Part shown: piece by piece, positions 14,701 to 28,485 of the stretch
Position numbering within the stretch: the stretch's first letter is position 1
Layout of the letters: each line of letters begins with the position of its first letter
Source of the DNA: Diploscapter coronatus
Taxonomy: Eukaryota; Nematoda; Chromadorea; Rhabditida; Rhabditidae
Direction: 5' to 3'
Length of the DNA stretch: 64,000 nucleotides
Assembly (NCBI GenBank): GCA_964036155.1
Contig: OZ038423.1
Coordinates: forward strand, 40,811,249-40,875,248
Translations under genes and position numbers: made by a program
The notes under the pieces: model-generated
Database searches by the model: none
Seen by the model: only the letters and a program-made list of their open reading frames with translations
Told to the model about the DNA's origin: nothing

Positions 14701-16570
14701 ATTCAACAACATTGAAAGTCAATTATCAGTAGAAATTAGAGTGATACAATACCGTAAGGAATAGTTACACAGACGAAGTATAGGAGTCGAATAAAATTAA
14801 TGAAAATATTTAAATAGTCATGAGCCAAAGCGTTGCTATTAGAAATGAAAATATATTTCGCATAAAAATTATTCATCTCTCATTAGAAAAAGAAATGAGA
14901 AGGGTATTTAAGAGGGAAGAGGAAGAAAGACAATGAAAATGCAGAAACGAAGAGAAAGGCCGAAATGACAGGATATTAGCTGAATGAATGCAGAATGCTC
15001 GAATGAAGCCGCAAAAAGACACGTAGGAAATTATTAGAACGAAATTTGCAAATGAAATTTCTAATTACGAAAGATAACATTTCGAGTGAAAAATTGATGT
15101 TTAAAAATAGACACGAGTAAGAAAGTAAAGGGATCTAATTTCCAGACTTTCTAAATTCCCTTCGGTTCTATTGGAAGATTGAAATTTGGAAATTACTCGC
15201 GAAAGAAGTGAGTAGGAGAATAAGAAGTAAGGAGGCGGAATTAGAAGGCCCTTGGGTTGTGTGATTTCGTATTTGGTCTCTTTCTCTTCCAACCCCTTAC
15301 TTCGCCTCTCTCAGGATTTAATGCAATCAAGCTGAGGAAGCCGAATTAGCTAATTGTTGGTAGCTGAGAAGGCAAATTCAGGAGGGAAGATGACAAGCGA
15401 GCAGACATGATTGAGAGAGAAAATGGAAGTTCGAGACTGACTAGCAAAGAATAATTAAAATACAGGTACAGGCGGATCGGAAATTTGAAGATCAACCAAT
15501 AACGTCAGGATTTAGAAAATTTCAAAACATAAATCAAACTCAAAATAAATTACTTTTAGAAATTTTACATTATTTTAGAAAATATTTGAATCTATTATAA
15601 CAGGCAATTAATCGGAATTACGATATTCAAAATAATGGATATAAATTAGAAAACCATGCAAGCTTCAATCTGTTTCTGTAAAGATTAAATTCGACAAATA
15701 ATTTAGAGGGCTAAAATTTTTAAAATTCAGTTGCTGTATGTCAAATTTTTGATCATCTATGTATAGTCAGATCTTCGAAATTACTGTTGCATTTCCAAAG
15801 TTGGGCGGAGTTTTATGAAGAAGAAGAGGAAGAGAGCTTTATGAAGAGAGAAAAAGAAAGGGAAAACAGGATGGAGTTAGAGGGATTTGCAGGCCGACGA
15901 CAAATTCACGAAATTATCATAACTCGGCACAAACGAGGGTCGAGTCGAGCCGGCTGCGGGCAAATAATGCGCAAATTTGTCGAGCGGAAGACCGCTAAAT
16001 TGTATAAGCGAGCTGCGACGCCTCGGCCCTCGGCTCATTCGAATTTGCCCCGCTTATTACATAAGCAGTCAGAAGCTGAGAAGCAGTTAGAAGCAGTACT
16101 GCATGAGTTAGTCTAGAAAGGCAGGGAGGCGAGAATCTGACAACGACGAATTTAGCAAATTCGAAATTCGAATTCGAGCATTTGGCAGATAAAAATGTTA
16201 GCGAAGACGCGAAATGAGCGATGCAAAATTGCGCGCCCCGACAAATTCGATGAACGGAAAACAGCTAACTGCCACAGGCAATTCTCGGAGAGACTACCGT
16301 AATCAACCGAAATGCCAATTCAATTACCCGAGTAAATTCCTCGCCGCTTATCACACGGAGTAAATTTGTGCTACGAATTTCGGCAATTCTCAAATTGTGC
16401 AAATTTCTGCATAGTTCTTGCTAGAGAAGGGCTGACGACTATGTCTACGAAGATTAGACAGAACTCTGATGATGTCCATTGTATCACAATATAGATGACA
16501 AGTTGTGAAAGTTCACAATATTAGATGAGAAAAAAGACACTTGGTCAATTGCTCCTCATCCCGAAGGGCT

Positions 16571-16605
16571 GCAGTGGCGGTCAAAAGTTTGTAACAGTCA
16601 CGATT
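16571..16605 (+). repeat. Solo Tc1-like terminal repeat end
   Basis: The run CAGTGGCGGTCAAAAGTTTG followed by TAACA closely matches the outer ends of the complete elements at 21598 and 50612. I found no partner end within the next kilobase and no flanking TA, so it looks like a fragment or a decayed copy. Confidence 0.45.
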
Positions 16606-18632
16606 AGGAATTCAGCCTAGACGTGCCCGAGGTTTGCACATCCTCATCACCGCTCCGAAATGTGCCGGTCTGTTCCAATTTTGAAATTTTAAAACAATTT
16701 TTTGTTCAGATATGAAAATATGAAAAGCCGACCCATCCTCGCTCGTTCCCGTCCCACAAAATCGAATTGGGCATGTCTGAGTCAGTTTCTACACTCATAT
16801 AATGTATGTGAATCAAATTTTAGAAAATTTGACCAGAATTTACGTCTAAGTGGACCAAATACATATTTGTGCAGATTTTCAGCTAAATTGATTCTATTTG
16901 AGTATTTAGCAAACAAAATTCATAATCGTAATTGTTTCAAACATTCGCTCGTTACCCTATGTCGGAGAATCTCACACAGCGGATGCCCACTGTTGTATTC
17001 TGAGCTCTCAAATTACGAAATTAGCAAGTAGAGTACACAGGAAGTTATACTTGTGTCAAGATTAGTGTCGACTATCTTAGATTAGATAATGAAACTTATA
17101 TAAGAAATGGAAAGACACAATGATCTTATTATTACTATTGATCTCTTCTTGTCAGCTCGTCTCTACTCCCGAAGCAGATACACCTATTATAATAACATAA
17201 GTTAGATGCCACGGCAATCATAGATCCGACCTATGGCTGCATATTTCCCTAGATCTGCTGTTAGCCCTAAAGCAGCGTAGAAACCTCTTACATGACATTC
17301 GATAATATATTGTGTTGTGTTAAAACTGCACTTGTCTATTATTGAAAAAAGCCACAATATAAAACTCACAAATAAAGATATTTGGAAAATAAGATATAGG
17401 TACGGATTTTGAAAATTGAATAGCAAATTTACAATTGTGGTACCTATGAGAATCCTTGATCTCTCGTTTAGAATAATCACTTATTCAAAGACGATTTTCG
17501 ATACGAAGAATTTGTGCTAGAGTAGGTAGATCAATAAATTGTCTTGTTGTTAATGATGTCTAATTATTGGTCTCTCTTCTTCATCTAGTCATACTGTAGC
17601 TGTTTCTTATGAGCCCCCTCTAATTCTCTGCCAATGCACATTACGTCGCCTATGAATAGGTTTGCCAGTTAGGCAATGTGAGTGTGAAATTATGTGCAGC
17701 CGGCCGGTGTCTGTGCAGTGCACGCCTAATTTGCTAGAGCGAGAGAAATGAGCTGCAAACTGACAGACAATGTAGAAATAGTGCAGGAAATGAACGAGAG
17801 AGAAGAAACACCAACCTGGGACATAAATTGAGACACGAAAGCTGCGCTTCAAACTCGCATATTACATGGAATGAAGGAAGGGGAGAGAAATGAGAAGAGT
17901 TGGAATTGGAATTAGAGGTCCGAGGTGCGGGGAAAGCGATCAGGTGGAAGAACATTCATAACATTTGCTAAAATGGCCCAAATGAAGCTGAAGCAGAGCA
18001 GACACAATTGGGGCTGAACCAAACTTGGCCAAAATAGAATTCGCACGCATATAATTTGAGCAAAATTATATGCATTTCAACAAATGGCAAAATTGATGAT
18101 CTGAGAGGAAAACCTGAAAAAAGGTTGTATGGGCTGACTAAAATCTATGCATATCAAAGATTGAAAAACTGCAGATAATTTAGACATGTTCACTTTTCTG
18201 CAAAATAACGTATTACCATGTGTTAAATTTGTGCGGAAAATTTCGATTTATTTCGTAAATATTGTTTTTCGTGAAACAAAAGTGGCTCAGATTTTTGACA
18301 ATAGAATATTCGTGAAGAAGATTCAGATATCGCAGTTGAGACGAAATAATCTTGAACGTAAAAAAGTTCAAATAACAAATTTGATCTTCGCGAAAAACAC
18401 CCAAAAAGCGGATGAGAACGAAGAACAAGGGAAACGTTTCTGCTTGCCGTTCTAATAATCCGCTATTTTGGTAAATTATTAGAAAATGCCGATAAAAAGG
18501 TAAATTTTTCATGTAAACCGCTTTGTTGATCTATGATTCTCGGTTGCAGAAATGGAGATTACTCATAGTCAAAATTCCGTTCGAATCTAATCTCATTTCA
18601 CCATGAACTTCCAAAGACTAACACATTCCACT

Positions 18633-19018
18633 TACAGTGATGTTCAAAGCATGGATCAAATGTGAATATTGATAGTGCTCGGTTCACCAACTTATAGTGA
18701 TGGGTCCGGCTGAATTTTATACACATTTTGGGCTACATAAACCATGAATGTTTAACAACTTTAGCCCGATTCGATTCAATTTACAGTTTTCAGAATTTTT
18801 GAAAATTTTTCATCAAATTGAAAAATAGATGTTTTGTCTTTTTAAAAAATTCTGGAAACTTCATAAATTGAATCGAATCGAGCTAAGAATTGTCAAACGT
18901 TCGTGGTTTATGTAGCCCAACATGTATAAAATTTCAGCCGGACCCATCACTATAAGTTGGTGAACCGAGCACTCTATCAATATTAACTTGTAGTTCCATA
19001 CTTTTAACCGCCACCGTA
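18633..19018. mobile_element. Foldback MITE with very long terminal inverted repeats (about 386 bp)
   Basis: The outer ends are TA-CAGTGATGTTCAAAGCATGG on the left and, in reverse complement, TA-CGGTGGCGGTTAAAAGTATGG on the right. The arms continue inward for about 150 bp. They share ATATTGATAG, then TGCTCGGTTCACCAACTTAT, then AGTGATGGGTCCGGCTGAA, and further in GGGCTACATAAACCA. The centre is a short AT-rich loop near 18,820. There is no coding capacity. The TA flanks and CAGTG ends point to a non-autonomous Tc1/mariner-type element. The near-identity of the inner arms suggests recent insertion or gene conversion between arms. Confidence 0.85.
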
Positions 19019-21597
19019 TGTCTATGAGGTAACTCAGCAACTACAACGACTTATGTTACGTAGAATTGCGTATTCTTTGAAGTCTCCTCATAATTCCTGC
19101 CGAAAAACCGAGCTAGTCCAATCTTACCGAGTAAGCTGAAGGATGAGGGATACTGTAATTAGGCTGGGGGATAAGCTCGCTTTGCGCCTGGATCACGTCG
19201 ATAAGTCAAAGTGGCCCGCTTCATTGCACTTTTTGCATTTCCGTAATCGGGGGTTTTTAATGCATTTGGACAAGGAAGATAAAATTAACGCACGGAAAAT
19301 TTCAACAAGTGCAATAAGTGTAATCTATAAAATCTCTTCGTAATCCCTTATATTTCAACAATTTCAGCCTTCCTGCTTTTCCCATAAAATCTACATTTCT
19401 TTCGAATAGAAGTGTCAATGTCGCTTTCAGTTCATTTGGTTTCATTTCCTCTCGTCACCTATCCTCTCTTCTTCCAAAATGTTCCAATGATAATTCCCCG
19501 TCTTCTCTGTCCTCTCTTCATTCCCCTTTCTTGCTCTCCTCTCCCAAATCAACAAGTAAGTCAAGCTTCCAGTGAGACGTGAATGTGTCGTAAACCACCA
19601 ATAAAAATTATCCAATCAATTCACCGAAACTTTGAATAGAAGGTCAGAAATTTAGAAACCGCGAGAATAAAATGACAGTTCATGATATTGACACGATGAA
19701 AAACTAATTATTGCGGATGGATGAAACGCAGGATGCGCCAAAAATCTGAGCAGCTAGAAATATGTTAAAATTCACTTCTAAAATAATAAAAAGAATCTGG
19801 AAACTCGGATTTTACATTCTCTAGGCTAGAACTTATCAACAGTATAATATCACCACATTGTCTGTCAATGTTAGATTTAACACCTGGTTAACTTTCCCAG
19901 TGAAAATGCAATCAATTATGAACTGGATTTTTCACAAATTTAAGTGAGGATCATCTATAATACTAAATAGGAAAAGAAGATATCTGATATTAGAAAATTT
20001 AAATACTCTTGCGATTCGTGAAGAACGTTGTTTACAGCTCTATAAAGAAATGGAGAACTGTCGTACTGCACGGCGCAAAGGATTGTCTTGTCTCCTCTCG
20101 CGAAATTGGCCGCTGATTAATGCAATTAACGACTCGAGTCTGTCTTCACACAACGAATTCTCTCTTTATATGCAATTTCCTTATTTGGGAAAATAAAAGA
20201 ACAAGAAGAAAGGAGGAGAAAGAGACTGTGCAAAATGAAGGACTCGATAGAATGAATTCAGCCAATTAGAAGGAATGAAGAGAGAAGGATGGAGACGATT
20301 CTGCCACTGCGCAAAGCAGAGAATATTATAAAGTGCAATAGAATAATTGACAGAAAAATGCATATTGATGTAAATATTAGGGAATCTTTTATCGGTTGTC
20401 ATTTGCTCACAATTTTCAGCAATAGCTTCGAAGAGAATAGATTTTATTTTGATTTCAGATATTCATAATTCAAAGAGCAACGAGTTATGGAATCATTGCG
20501 TAATCTGTTATAAAATCGGCAATGTAGTAAAATTTTGTGTCCCCAAAGCTCTGACCTTGCTGAAAAAGAACATGAATAGAATGCCGAAGATAATTCTACA
20601 TGAAAAATTTAATGAATCGAAAGATGATCGTAAAATAGAAATTGCCTGACTGAAAAACGCAATGACATTATGACATTAGCTGCGAGCAAATTTGCAGATT
20701 TGAATGATAGAAAAATGGCATTAGACAGGGAAAATGACTGAGAGACTGTTCTTCATGAGTTCTGCTAGATTCTTTGAAGTTGATGTTGCGCAAAGATACA
20801 GACACGAACAGTGATAATCAATAAATCAAACAACAATGTTTGTCATTTTATCGAAATTCTTATGTAAAAGTGCTGCTCGATGATATGAAATGTAACAAAT
20901 ACGTTTTCCAAAGCATGACAGCGATAGGCTATGGCATTCATGAACTGTCTTTGTCGAATTCGCAGAACAAGTGAGGAATTATTTGAGAAGTAGGGGCGAT
21001 TTTACAGTAGTCTAAAATGGAATTACACGTGCTAATTTGATGATGATCGACTCATCTCTGAGTCTCCGAGGGACTCGGGGAGTTGCCTGTCTGTCTCTCT
21101 GCCTGTTTATCTCTTTCTAGTCTTCTCTGCCTAAATTGCACAATTGGACTGATTGCATAAGTGAACAAGTGAAGAAGTCATCTCTCTCCTCTCAACTTCA
21201 GCCTTCAGCTCCCCTTCATCTTTCATTTCATTCATCTTCCCCTCACCCCTTTGCCCCTAGCCATTTCCCTTTTAACTGCTCAAATCTCCGATTGCGCAAC
21301 TTAATAATCAACTCAAATGCTCAAATAGTGCAAGCGAATTCGGGCTGAATCTAGGAAAAAGACGATTGTACAATTCGTAGAAATGAGTGCTTTTCTAGTC
21401 TACTTTATATTATGACCTCAGAATTACTATAGGTCTAGCAATAAGAATTGATCCGTTAAGACGAGGTGCATGAAATTTTGGAATAAAATTTACCAAGATC
21501 GAACTTTCTATTAAAAAAGTACAATATGGAAATCGATGTAAAAAGTTTACGAAGTGGAGGCTCTTACTCTTCCGATCAACAGCATCGATGTGTAGTG

Positions 21598-21812
21598 TAC
21601 AGTGGCGCACAAAAGTTTGGAACATTGCACGACTTTAGACATTCTACGCTTATGTATTTAACGAGCCAATTCTTCCGAAATTGTTCACATCTGGAGATAA
21701 CATTGGATACAAATAGTCCTACAAGTTCCATTCAGATTGCTTCATGATAACGAACTTTTTAAGGCAGATAAAAATCATGCATTGCTCCGAACTTTCGAGT
21801 GCCGCCACTGTA
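21598..21812. mobile_element. Tc1/mariner-like MITE, 215 bp
   Basis: Begins TACAGTGGCGCACAAAAGTT and ends with the inverted counterpart; the right end in reverse complement starts TACAGTGGCGGCACTCGAAA. Flanked by TA. It is exactly the same length as the element at 50612-50826 and shares its ends, so the two are copies of one family. Non-coding. Confidence 0.8.
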
Positions 21813-24800
21813 TGCTCAATTCGACTAAAAATAAATTAGGCGATATGTGTGGTTGGCTCTGGTCTGGAAGATGGAAGACTTAGATTGGATGTGGGACGTG
21901 GAGGGAGATAGGGAAGCTGATTGGATAATGAGATGATGAGTGGATGAGTGGAAAGCAGGTCCAATTGTTTTGATTAGTTAGTTTAGACATGCGCGCAGGG
22001 AGGGAATAGAGAAGGCAGATGAAAGAGAAGAGCCACTAGGCTATTCGGCTTGAGATTCGAAGTAGAAATTCATTTGAATTAGGCAATTGGGGAATGAGCT
22101 GCTGAGATGCGATGCTTCAAGTTAAGGGAGGACTCTTGTCGAGGAGATGAAGTCTGCCTGCTTTGCTTCTGAGCTGAGCTGAGCTGACTTGATTTGATTA
22201 ACACTGCAATGACTGCAATGAGCAATGGGTAATCATCATCTGCTTCAGCTTCTTCGATAGGACATGGGATGCAGCTGCACAAATCAACGAGCCCCGTGAA
22301 ACTAGCCAACTTCTTACATAATTAGGAACATTTTGACTTGGAAGAACAAGAAAGGTCAATTATGGATGAGCAACTCATGATTACAGATAATTAGGTTGAA
22401 TAATTTCTATGCAGCAGGTTTTTATCATGTTATGCTTAAACTAACATATCATGAAAATCGATGTTTATTGTTAGCAGTGTTAGAAATTAGATAGCGAGTT
22501 TTGGAAACGGCCACTTAGGAGGAAACAGACGATAGGATCAGGTAGATTAAAAAATCAAAATACCCTATTCGATGAGCTGGCCAACTTAGAAACAGCATCA
22601 TTTCTTTCCAACCTATCTCTAACTCTATGCCAAAACCCTTGATGATGTCACTGAGTAAACCTTACAAATTGGTGAACGATGAATTGAATGAAATTTCCAG
22701 AAAAAAAGAACCCTTGAAATGACGTTTTGAATACTCTGGCTTGGTAATAAAACTAAAGATGGATATGAAGAGAGTAGGTTTGAGGTAAGTTTAATGCCAA
22801 GGTGATCAGAAAGTCGAGCTGCACATTTTGATACAGATTTATCCCTATCTAGCCTAATCTCTATCCTCTTCCTATTCATTTTTCAATGTGTTATTCAACC
22901 AGCTTATTCAAATTACCGGCCAGTCCGCATATTGAACAAAAAACCATTAAAATCAATAGCGTATCTTCAGCAATGCATTTTATCTCTTCCCACCCATTCA
23001 TACTTTCCTGACCAAGATGTTTCTTGATTCGCAATCAGTCTGTCACTTTTTGAACCCAAATCAGAAGCAAACAGCTGTCGCTCATATTCGGCTTATAGCT
23101 TATGAAATAGAAAACGACAAATAAAGCGAAATAATGAAGAAATTGGGGAGAATCGAGAGATAAAATCAAATCCGAAATCTACAAAATCACTCAAAACAAT
23201 GCAACTCTAATGCGGTAGGAGATTATCTCTGTCAGAAAGAATATCACAGGCCACTCCACTTTCCCATTAGCCTTCTTACTTCTTCCTTAAGCTTTCATAC
23301 TGTTAATCCCTTTTAATTTCACTCATCTAGAAGAAACTGACTATTGCACTAGAAGATTTCAAAACTTTACCCCCAACGAAAGCTTTTCATTTGAATTTGT
23401 TTGGAATAATGTATTATATGAACAAACTGCATGATTTGGCATAATTTCTTATGCTAACAATTTTTAATTTCCAATTATGCTTTTTCATTCCTACCTTAGA
23501 ACTGGTATCGTGTAACTCTACGAATACATGCTGCAAGATATTCTTTGAAAATCGTCTTTAATTAACAGTTAAGTTGAAAAAACCGCGTTTAATGAGATGT
23601 CGAAATAATGAATGTCGAATTCCCATTAGTACTTTTAAGTGATCGCTAACTAGAAGAGTCTTTTACCTTAGCCTAGAACTTAAAAATAATTGAATTATGA
23701 ACCGAAGAGAATATGGGAATGCGAAGCAACTATGCAAAAAATGGCAAGATTGTTCCTTTCTCTTTCTCTCCTCTTATGTCAATGCTTTTGGATTCCTACT
23801 TCCTCTATAAAAATCTAGTTCGTAATTTGATTAATTAATTTTCTATCTTTATGCATGCAAATTATCACCAATTCATCAACTAATAATCGACTTAACTATG
23901 GATGCTGCAATAAACAACCCTAATTGTATTATAATGAGAGTTAAAGAACGAAAACGCATCTTCACTAATTGTTCTTAAATTCATTGTTACAATTCTGCCT
24001 AAAAGTAAGTTCTTCGACATGTCGATAAGGTAAATTAATCAGCGGTAAAACAGATTAGGAATACAAAAATTAAAAGGAAAATTTTGAGTCGAACGTCAAA
24101 ACTCGAAGGAAGTGAGATAGCAAAGGGAAAAGAAGCAGAGAGTGAGTAAGCGAAGTGAGAGAATAGAAGAAAGATGTAAGGAAAGTTGTCTTCTAATTGA
24201 GAACCTAATCGAATTAATGAGCTGATAGATGGAGGGATTGCAAGAGAGCAGAGAGAATCAGAGATGAGATTGGCCAACTCCTTGGAAAGGCACGGCTATG
24301 GCAATATGGAAGGGCTGTGGGGGGCATAGAGAGCATATCTCCAAAATTGTGTTGTGTGAGTTTTAGGTTAGAATAATGCATGATCAGAAAATATTGTTGA
24401 CGAAATCAACTAATTGTTGAAATAGCGCCGCAGTATTACATTCTCACAAAACTTATAAATAATACGGTATTGTTGGTGCCCAAATCTGGGAGGCGCGTGC
24501 GTGCAAAGTGGTGCAGTGTATTTTTAGTGGTTAGAAAATGGAGAAGTAACACACGAAAAGGAGAGGCTGACCTAAAATCTATTCTTTCTCACCTCATTTT
24601 CGACCTCCCTGATTTCGGTATCAACAATAATGTCTTTGAATTATTGCAACAGAGTGGTGAAGCTTTAAAACAATTAATTCGATTATGCAATTTGTTAAGT
24701 TACAGTAAACTGCGTAGTTCCTCTTTCTAAATGAAAGAATTTCATAATAGAGCAAATGATTTTGTATTCTTTACTGATCGGGGACTAGGGAAGAAGCTTG

Positions 24801-27800
24801 ACAAAATGTTAGAAATGTCGCAATGAACTATGAAAGACAATGGGAATTGCTTCAGAAACCAATTATTCGAATATCAAAAAGCTACAAATCGAGAAAGAGA
24901 AGGAATTATGCAGGATGCATGCAATAAGGTTTCAACTTCCCTTGTTGGACATGGAATGCGCCACCCATTTTTGGCCAACTTAGTTGATTTACTTTGAGCA
25001 GAGAGGGACAAATTAAACAAGGAGCAAATGAATTAACGCGTCCTTCGCTTCTCTCATTTCCTCTGCTTCATACTCTTTCGCTCTTTCACACAGGCAGACA
25101 AGCGACAATTTGTTTAGCTAAGAGAAAAGAGCAATTAGAAATCGGTCACAAGCAGGTCCATCTCGGCATTAGGGTATTAGCTGAATAACTAAATGAGGGT
25201 TTATTGATAGATCAATAATAAGCACACCTAGGCAGAGTTTAAACCGAATTCTTCTCGCAGACCCCCTTTAGCTAAAGTTCCTCGTAAAATTTTGTTGGTA
25301 CTCTATTATGTATCAACTTTCTACGAGAAAAAGTATTTTGCGTACACTTCCCTATAATTTTCATTCTGGCCGAAAGCTTGCCCAGGTCTGATAATAATTA
25401 TGCAACTATGATGATCAGTTTTATAAAAAAAAATTCCGATAAAAGAATACCATGGGTTAATTAATAAGAATATAGCCAAATATCAATGCATTGAGGATTC
25501 TTCTACATAGTAATTTTAATCAAAACCATCATCACCTTTATTTTATCATAATAGGTTAACTATTTATGAAGGAAAAAATCACAATTTAGCTCTTTGATAC
25601 GCTACAGAAGCGTATATTTAGAAATCCCAATAATTTATAATTTCCCATTATGAGAAGTAAGGAGATAGGCGTAATTTCTTCATCAGATTGTAGCTAAATA
25701 AAATTCTCGCTGTTAATTATTGCCTAGCAAATAAACGACTTGACTTGTGACATAACGATTTGAAGAATAGGAAAATTAGTAATCTTACATTTGTTTAATT
25801 ATTACGTTTGTTGAAACTGAAAAGAGCTGATGAGAAGATCAACTTTGTCAAACGCATAAAAAATTAGCGAATTGAATTTACGTGCAAGATACAAATATAG
25901 AGGAGCATGGTTTGTCAGAAATGTTATCAAAATTATTAAATTTGGTCTCATTAATGACTGCATTTATTGATAACTGAATTTTAAACGAACTAAAATTATT
26001 ATAATGCAAATTTTCTCTATCATCAAAGGAACTATGCCTGATATAGTGTGAACTATTTTTTAAATCTTAAAGGTTTTTTTTTCTAACATAAACTAGAATT
26101 TATAAGTGTATTACGCAATTATAATTGATTCATGCAAATCGAGTGATAAAATTTCACCAAGAAAGAAATCAGAAAATCAAGTGGATGCACTTCGGTCTGC
26201 TAATTAGAAAAATTGCGCTGGACGCCTCGGACGAAATTTAAAAAAAAGAAAAAAAGAGCTCGTTTCATTGATTCAACACTCGCAGGTGCTGTCGCACAGC
26301 AGGCTACTACTCGAATTTGCAAATTATTTAATTCAAATTTCTATATACTGCACAAAAATTCAGTGATTATTAAAAGGTCAACATATTCTTTCATGAATTC
26401 AATCGTTTTACTGTGGCCTATAACATTCAAAAATATCAATTGATCAACTTATGATGAAATGAATAGTTAGATTTCTTGAAAAGTTTTCACAATTCGAAGC
26501 AGAGTATTGCTAATTAGGAAAAAATGAACAAATCGTTCAAACGAGTAATGACTGTATTATGAATTTTCCAAGAAATTGAAAAACGAGGTAAAATAAAGTT
26601 GCAATAGCAAATGAATTATGGCATAAAATATTTTTGCATAATTTGCTTTTTTATGGGCGAATTAAGAATTTGACAAGATAGATGATTTCATACAAAATGC
26701 ATGAGTTAGTGAATTTCGGGGAAATTCTTAGAGCCAATTAATTAATCAGCGGCGAAAATGAGTTGATTGGCCTTCTGTCTGCTTGTGAGCCGAGCTGCCC
26801 CTGCCTTCTCGCAGCTATTCTTGCCTTCCCTTCCCATTCCTGCCTCTGATATTTTTATTCGTTCTCATTCTCTCGTTCGTCTCATTTTATATCCTCTTTG
26901 TTATGTGCGCTCATTAACTGGCCAGGACTAATTAGCTGAAAGCTAAGGAATGAGTCCCCCTTGCTCCTTGTGCTAGAAGAAGGGGAGAGAAGCAGAACAA
27001 ACTCACCCATATTTGAGCTCAATGAGCAGAACGTCTCACTGCTATGCTCCCCCTGAATGCCACCTGTAACTGTTCATAATCTCCTTCATCAAAGACTTCG
27101 GGATTAAAAGATTAATGCATAAAGGCAAGCAACAACAACCAAATCACATTCGCGAGTAATTAATAAAGAGAAATAATCTTGATAATGAAATATATCGCCT
27201 CGGAAAGAAATGGGATTAAGAACATGTGATGGACTCAGAACTCAAACTCGAAATTGGGAATGAATTAATTTAGATAAGACGGCAATTAAACTGTTACATA
27301 AAGCAATAGGAAGTGCAATATTTTCATTAGAGATTTACATTTAAACTTTAGCGATTTCAGCAAAATACTGTAACGTAACTAAAGGAATTCGCACTGCAAT
27401 AGTGAAGAGCTAGATGTTTAATGCAAAAATTGAATATATTCTCTAAAAATTTTGATGATATTCGCTAGGATTTAATTTAGCCTCAACGATATCAACAAAA
27501 AATTCTGGCTGCATTACTTAACTAGTCAACGTCTTAAAATAAAGCTTGAAAGCAGGAAAATTGATAGAAATTAACGCTTAAGGGGGACATTATGACTTGC
27601 CTTATGTTCATTTGTGTCTGTTTTTGTCTACTTCTCTTGACCTCTTTCATTAACATGCATTTTCGTGCTCTCTTCCAAGTCGAGTCATTATTTCCTCACT
27701 TCACTTTCTCCTTATCCCTATCTCTATCCTTATAATGTAATGAGCGGCTAATGTTAAGAAATGAGTCCCCGAGATTGCAAGTAGTAGGAATAATAAGTGA

Positions 27801-28446
27801 AATTATGATAGTAGAATTGTTCAGTTGGAAAGAATACGAAGATAGGTTACTGTGATAGGAAACAGATATTAGTCGCTAATTAGTACGAAAAATATTGCAC
27901 TTCGTGGAGAATCTTTATTGCAGCACCGTATAACTTCATGATTAGCGGCGCTTAAATTGATAAAATGTGATAAATGTATAGAAGTAGTCGCCAAAACTCA
28001 ATAAAATGGCATTTTAATTAAAAGCTACAACAATTTGTTCATTAACTGAAGTCTAAAATGATTTTTCTGAATTAGAAGCATCATACATAAGCTTATTAAC
28101 GCTTAGTCTCCACATAAAACCGATTTGAATGTAAACTAATAATGCGACCTGAATCACTTGCAAGATATTTACTGCTTATCTTAAAATCGAAAATGGAAGT
28201 TCATGGACTTTGATTTTTCGATCCCCAAATTTTTGAAAGAAAATCCGAATGATTCAAACTGCCATAATTCCCCATCTAATGATCATAATCATTTCAAGTC
28301 TAGACTAAATCCATTCTAAACACTCTAAAGAACATTATAAAAGATTTCCGGCGATAATTTTAGCTGGATAATGGAAAGCTCTGGCATTTTGGAGGGTAAA
28401 CTTTTATTATAGGAAGACCTATAGCTTAAGGAGACTTATATTTTAG

Positions 28447-28485
28447 ATTATACTGTAGCTGTCACTACAGGATGTACAGTATAAT
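28447..28485. repeat. Short perfect hairpin
   Basis: An 11-bp perfect inverted repeat, ATTATACTGTA and TACAGTATAAT, with a 17-nt loop, in otherwise featureless AT-rich sequence. Function unknown. Confidence 0.5.
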
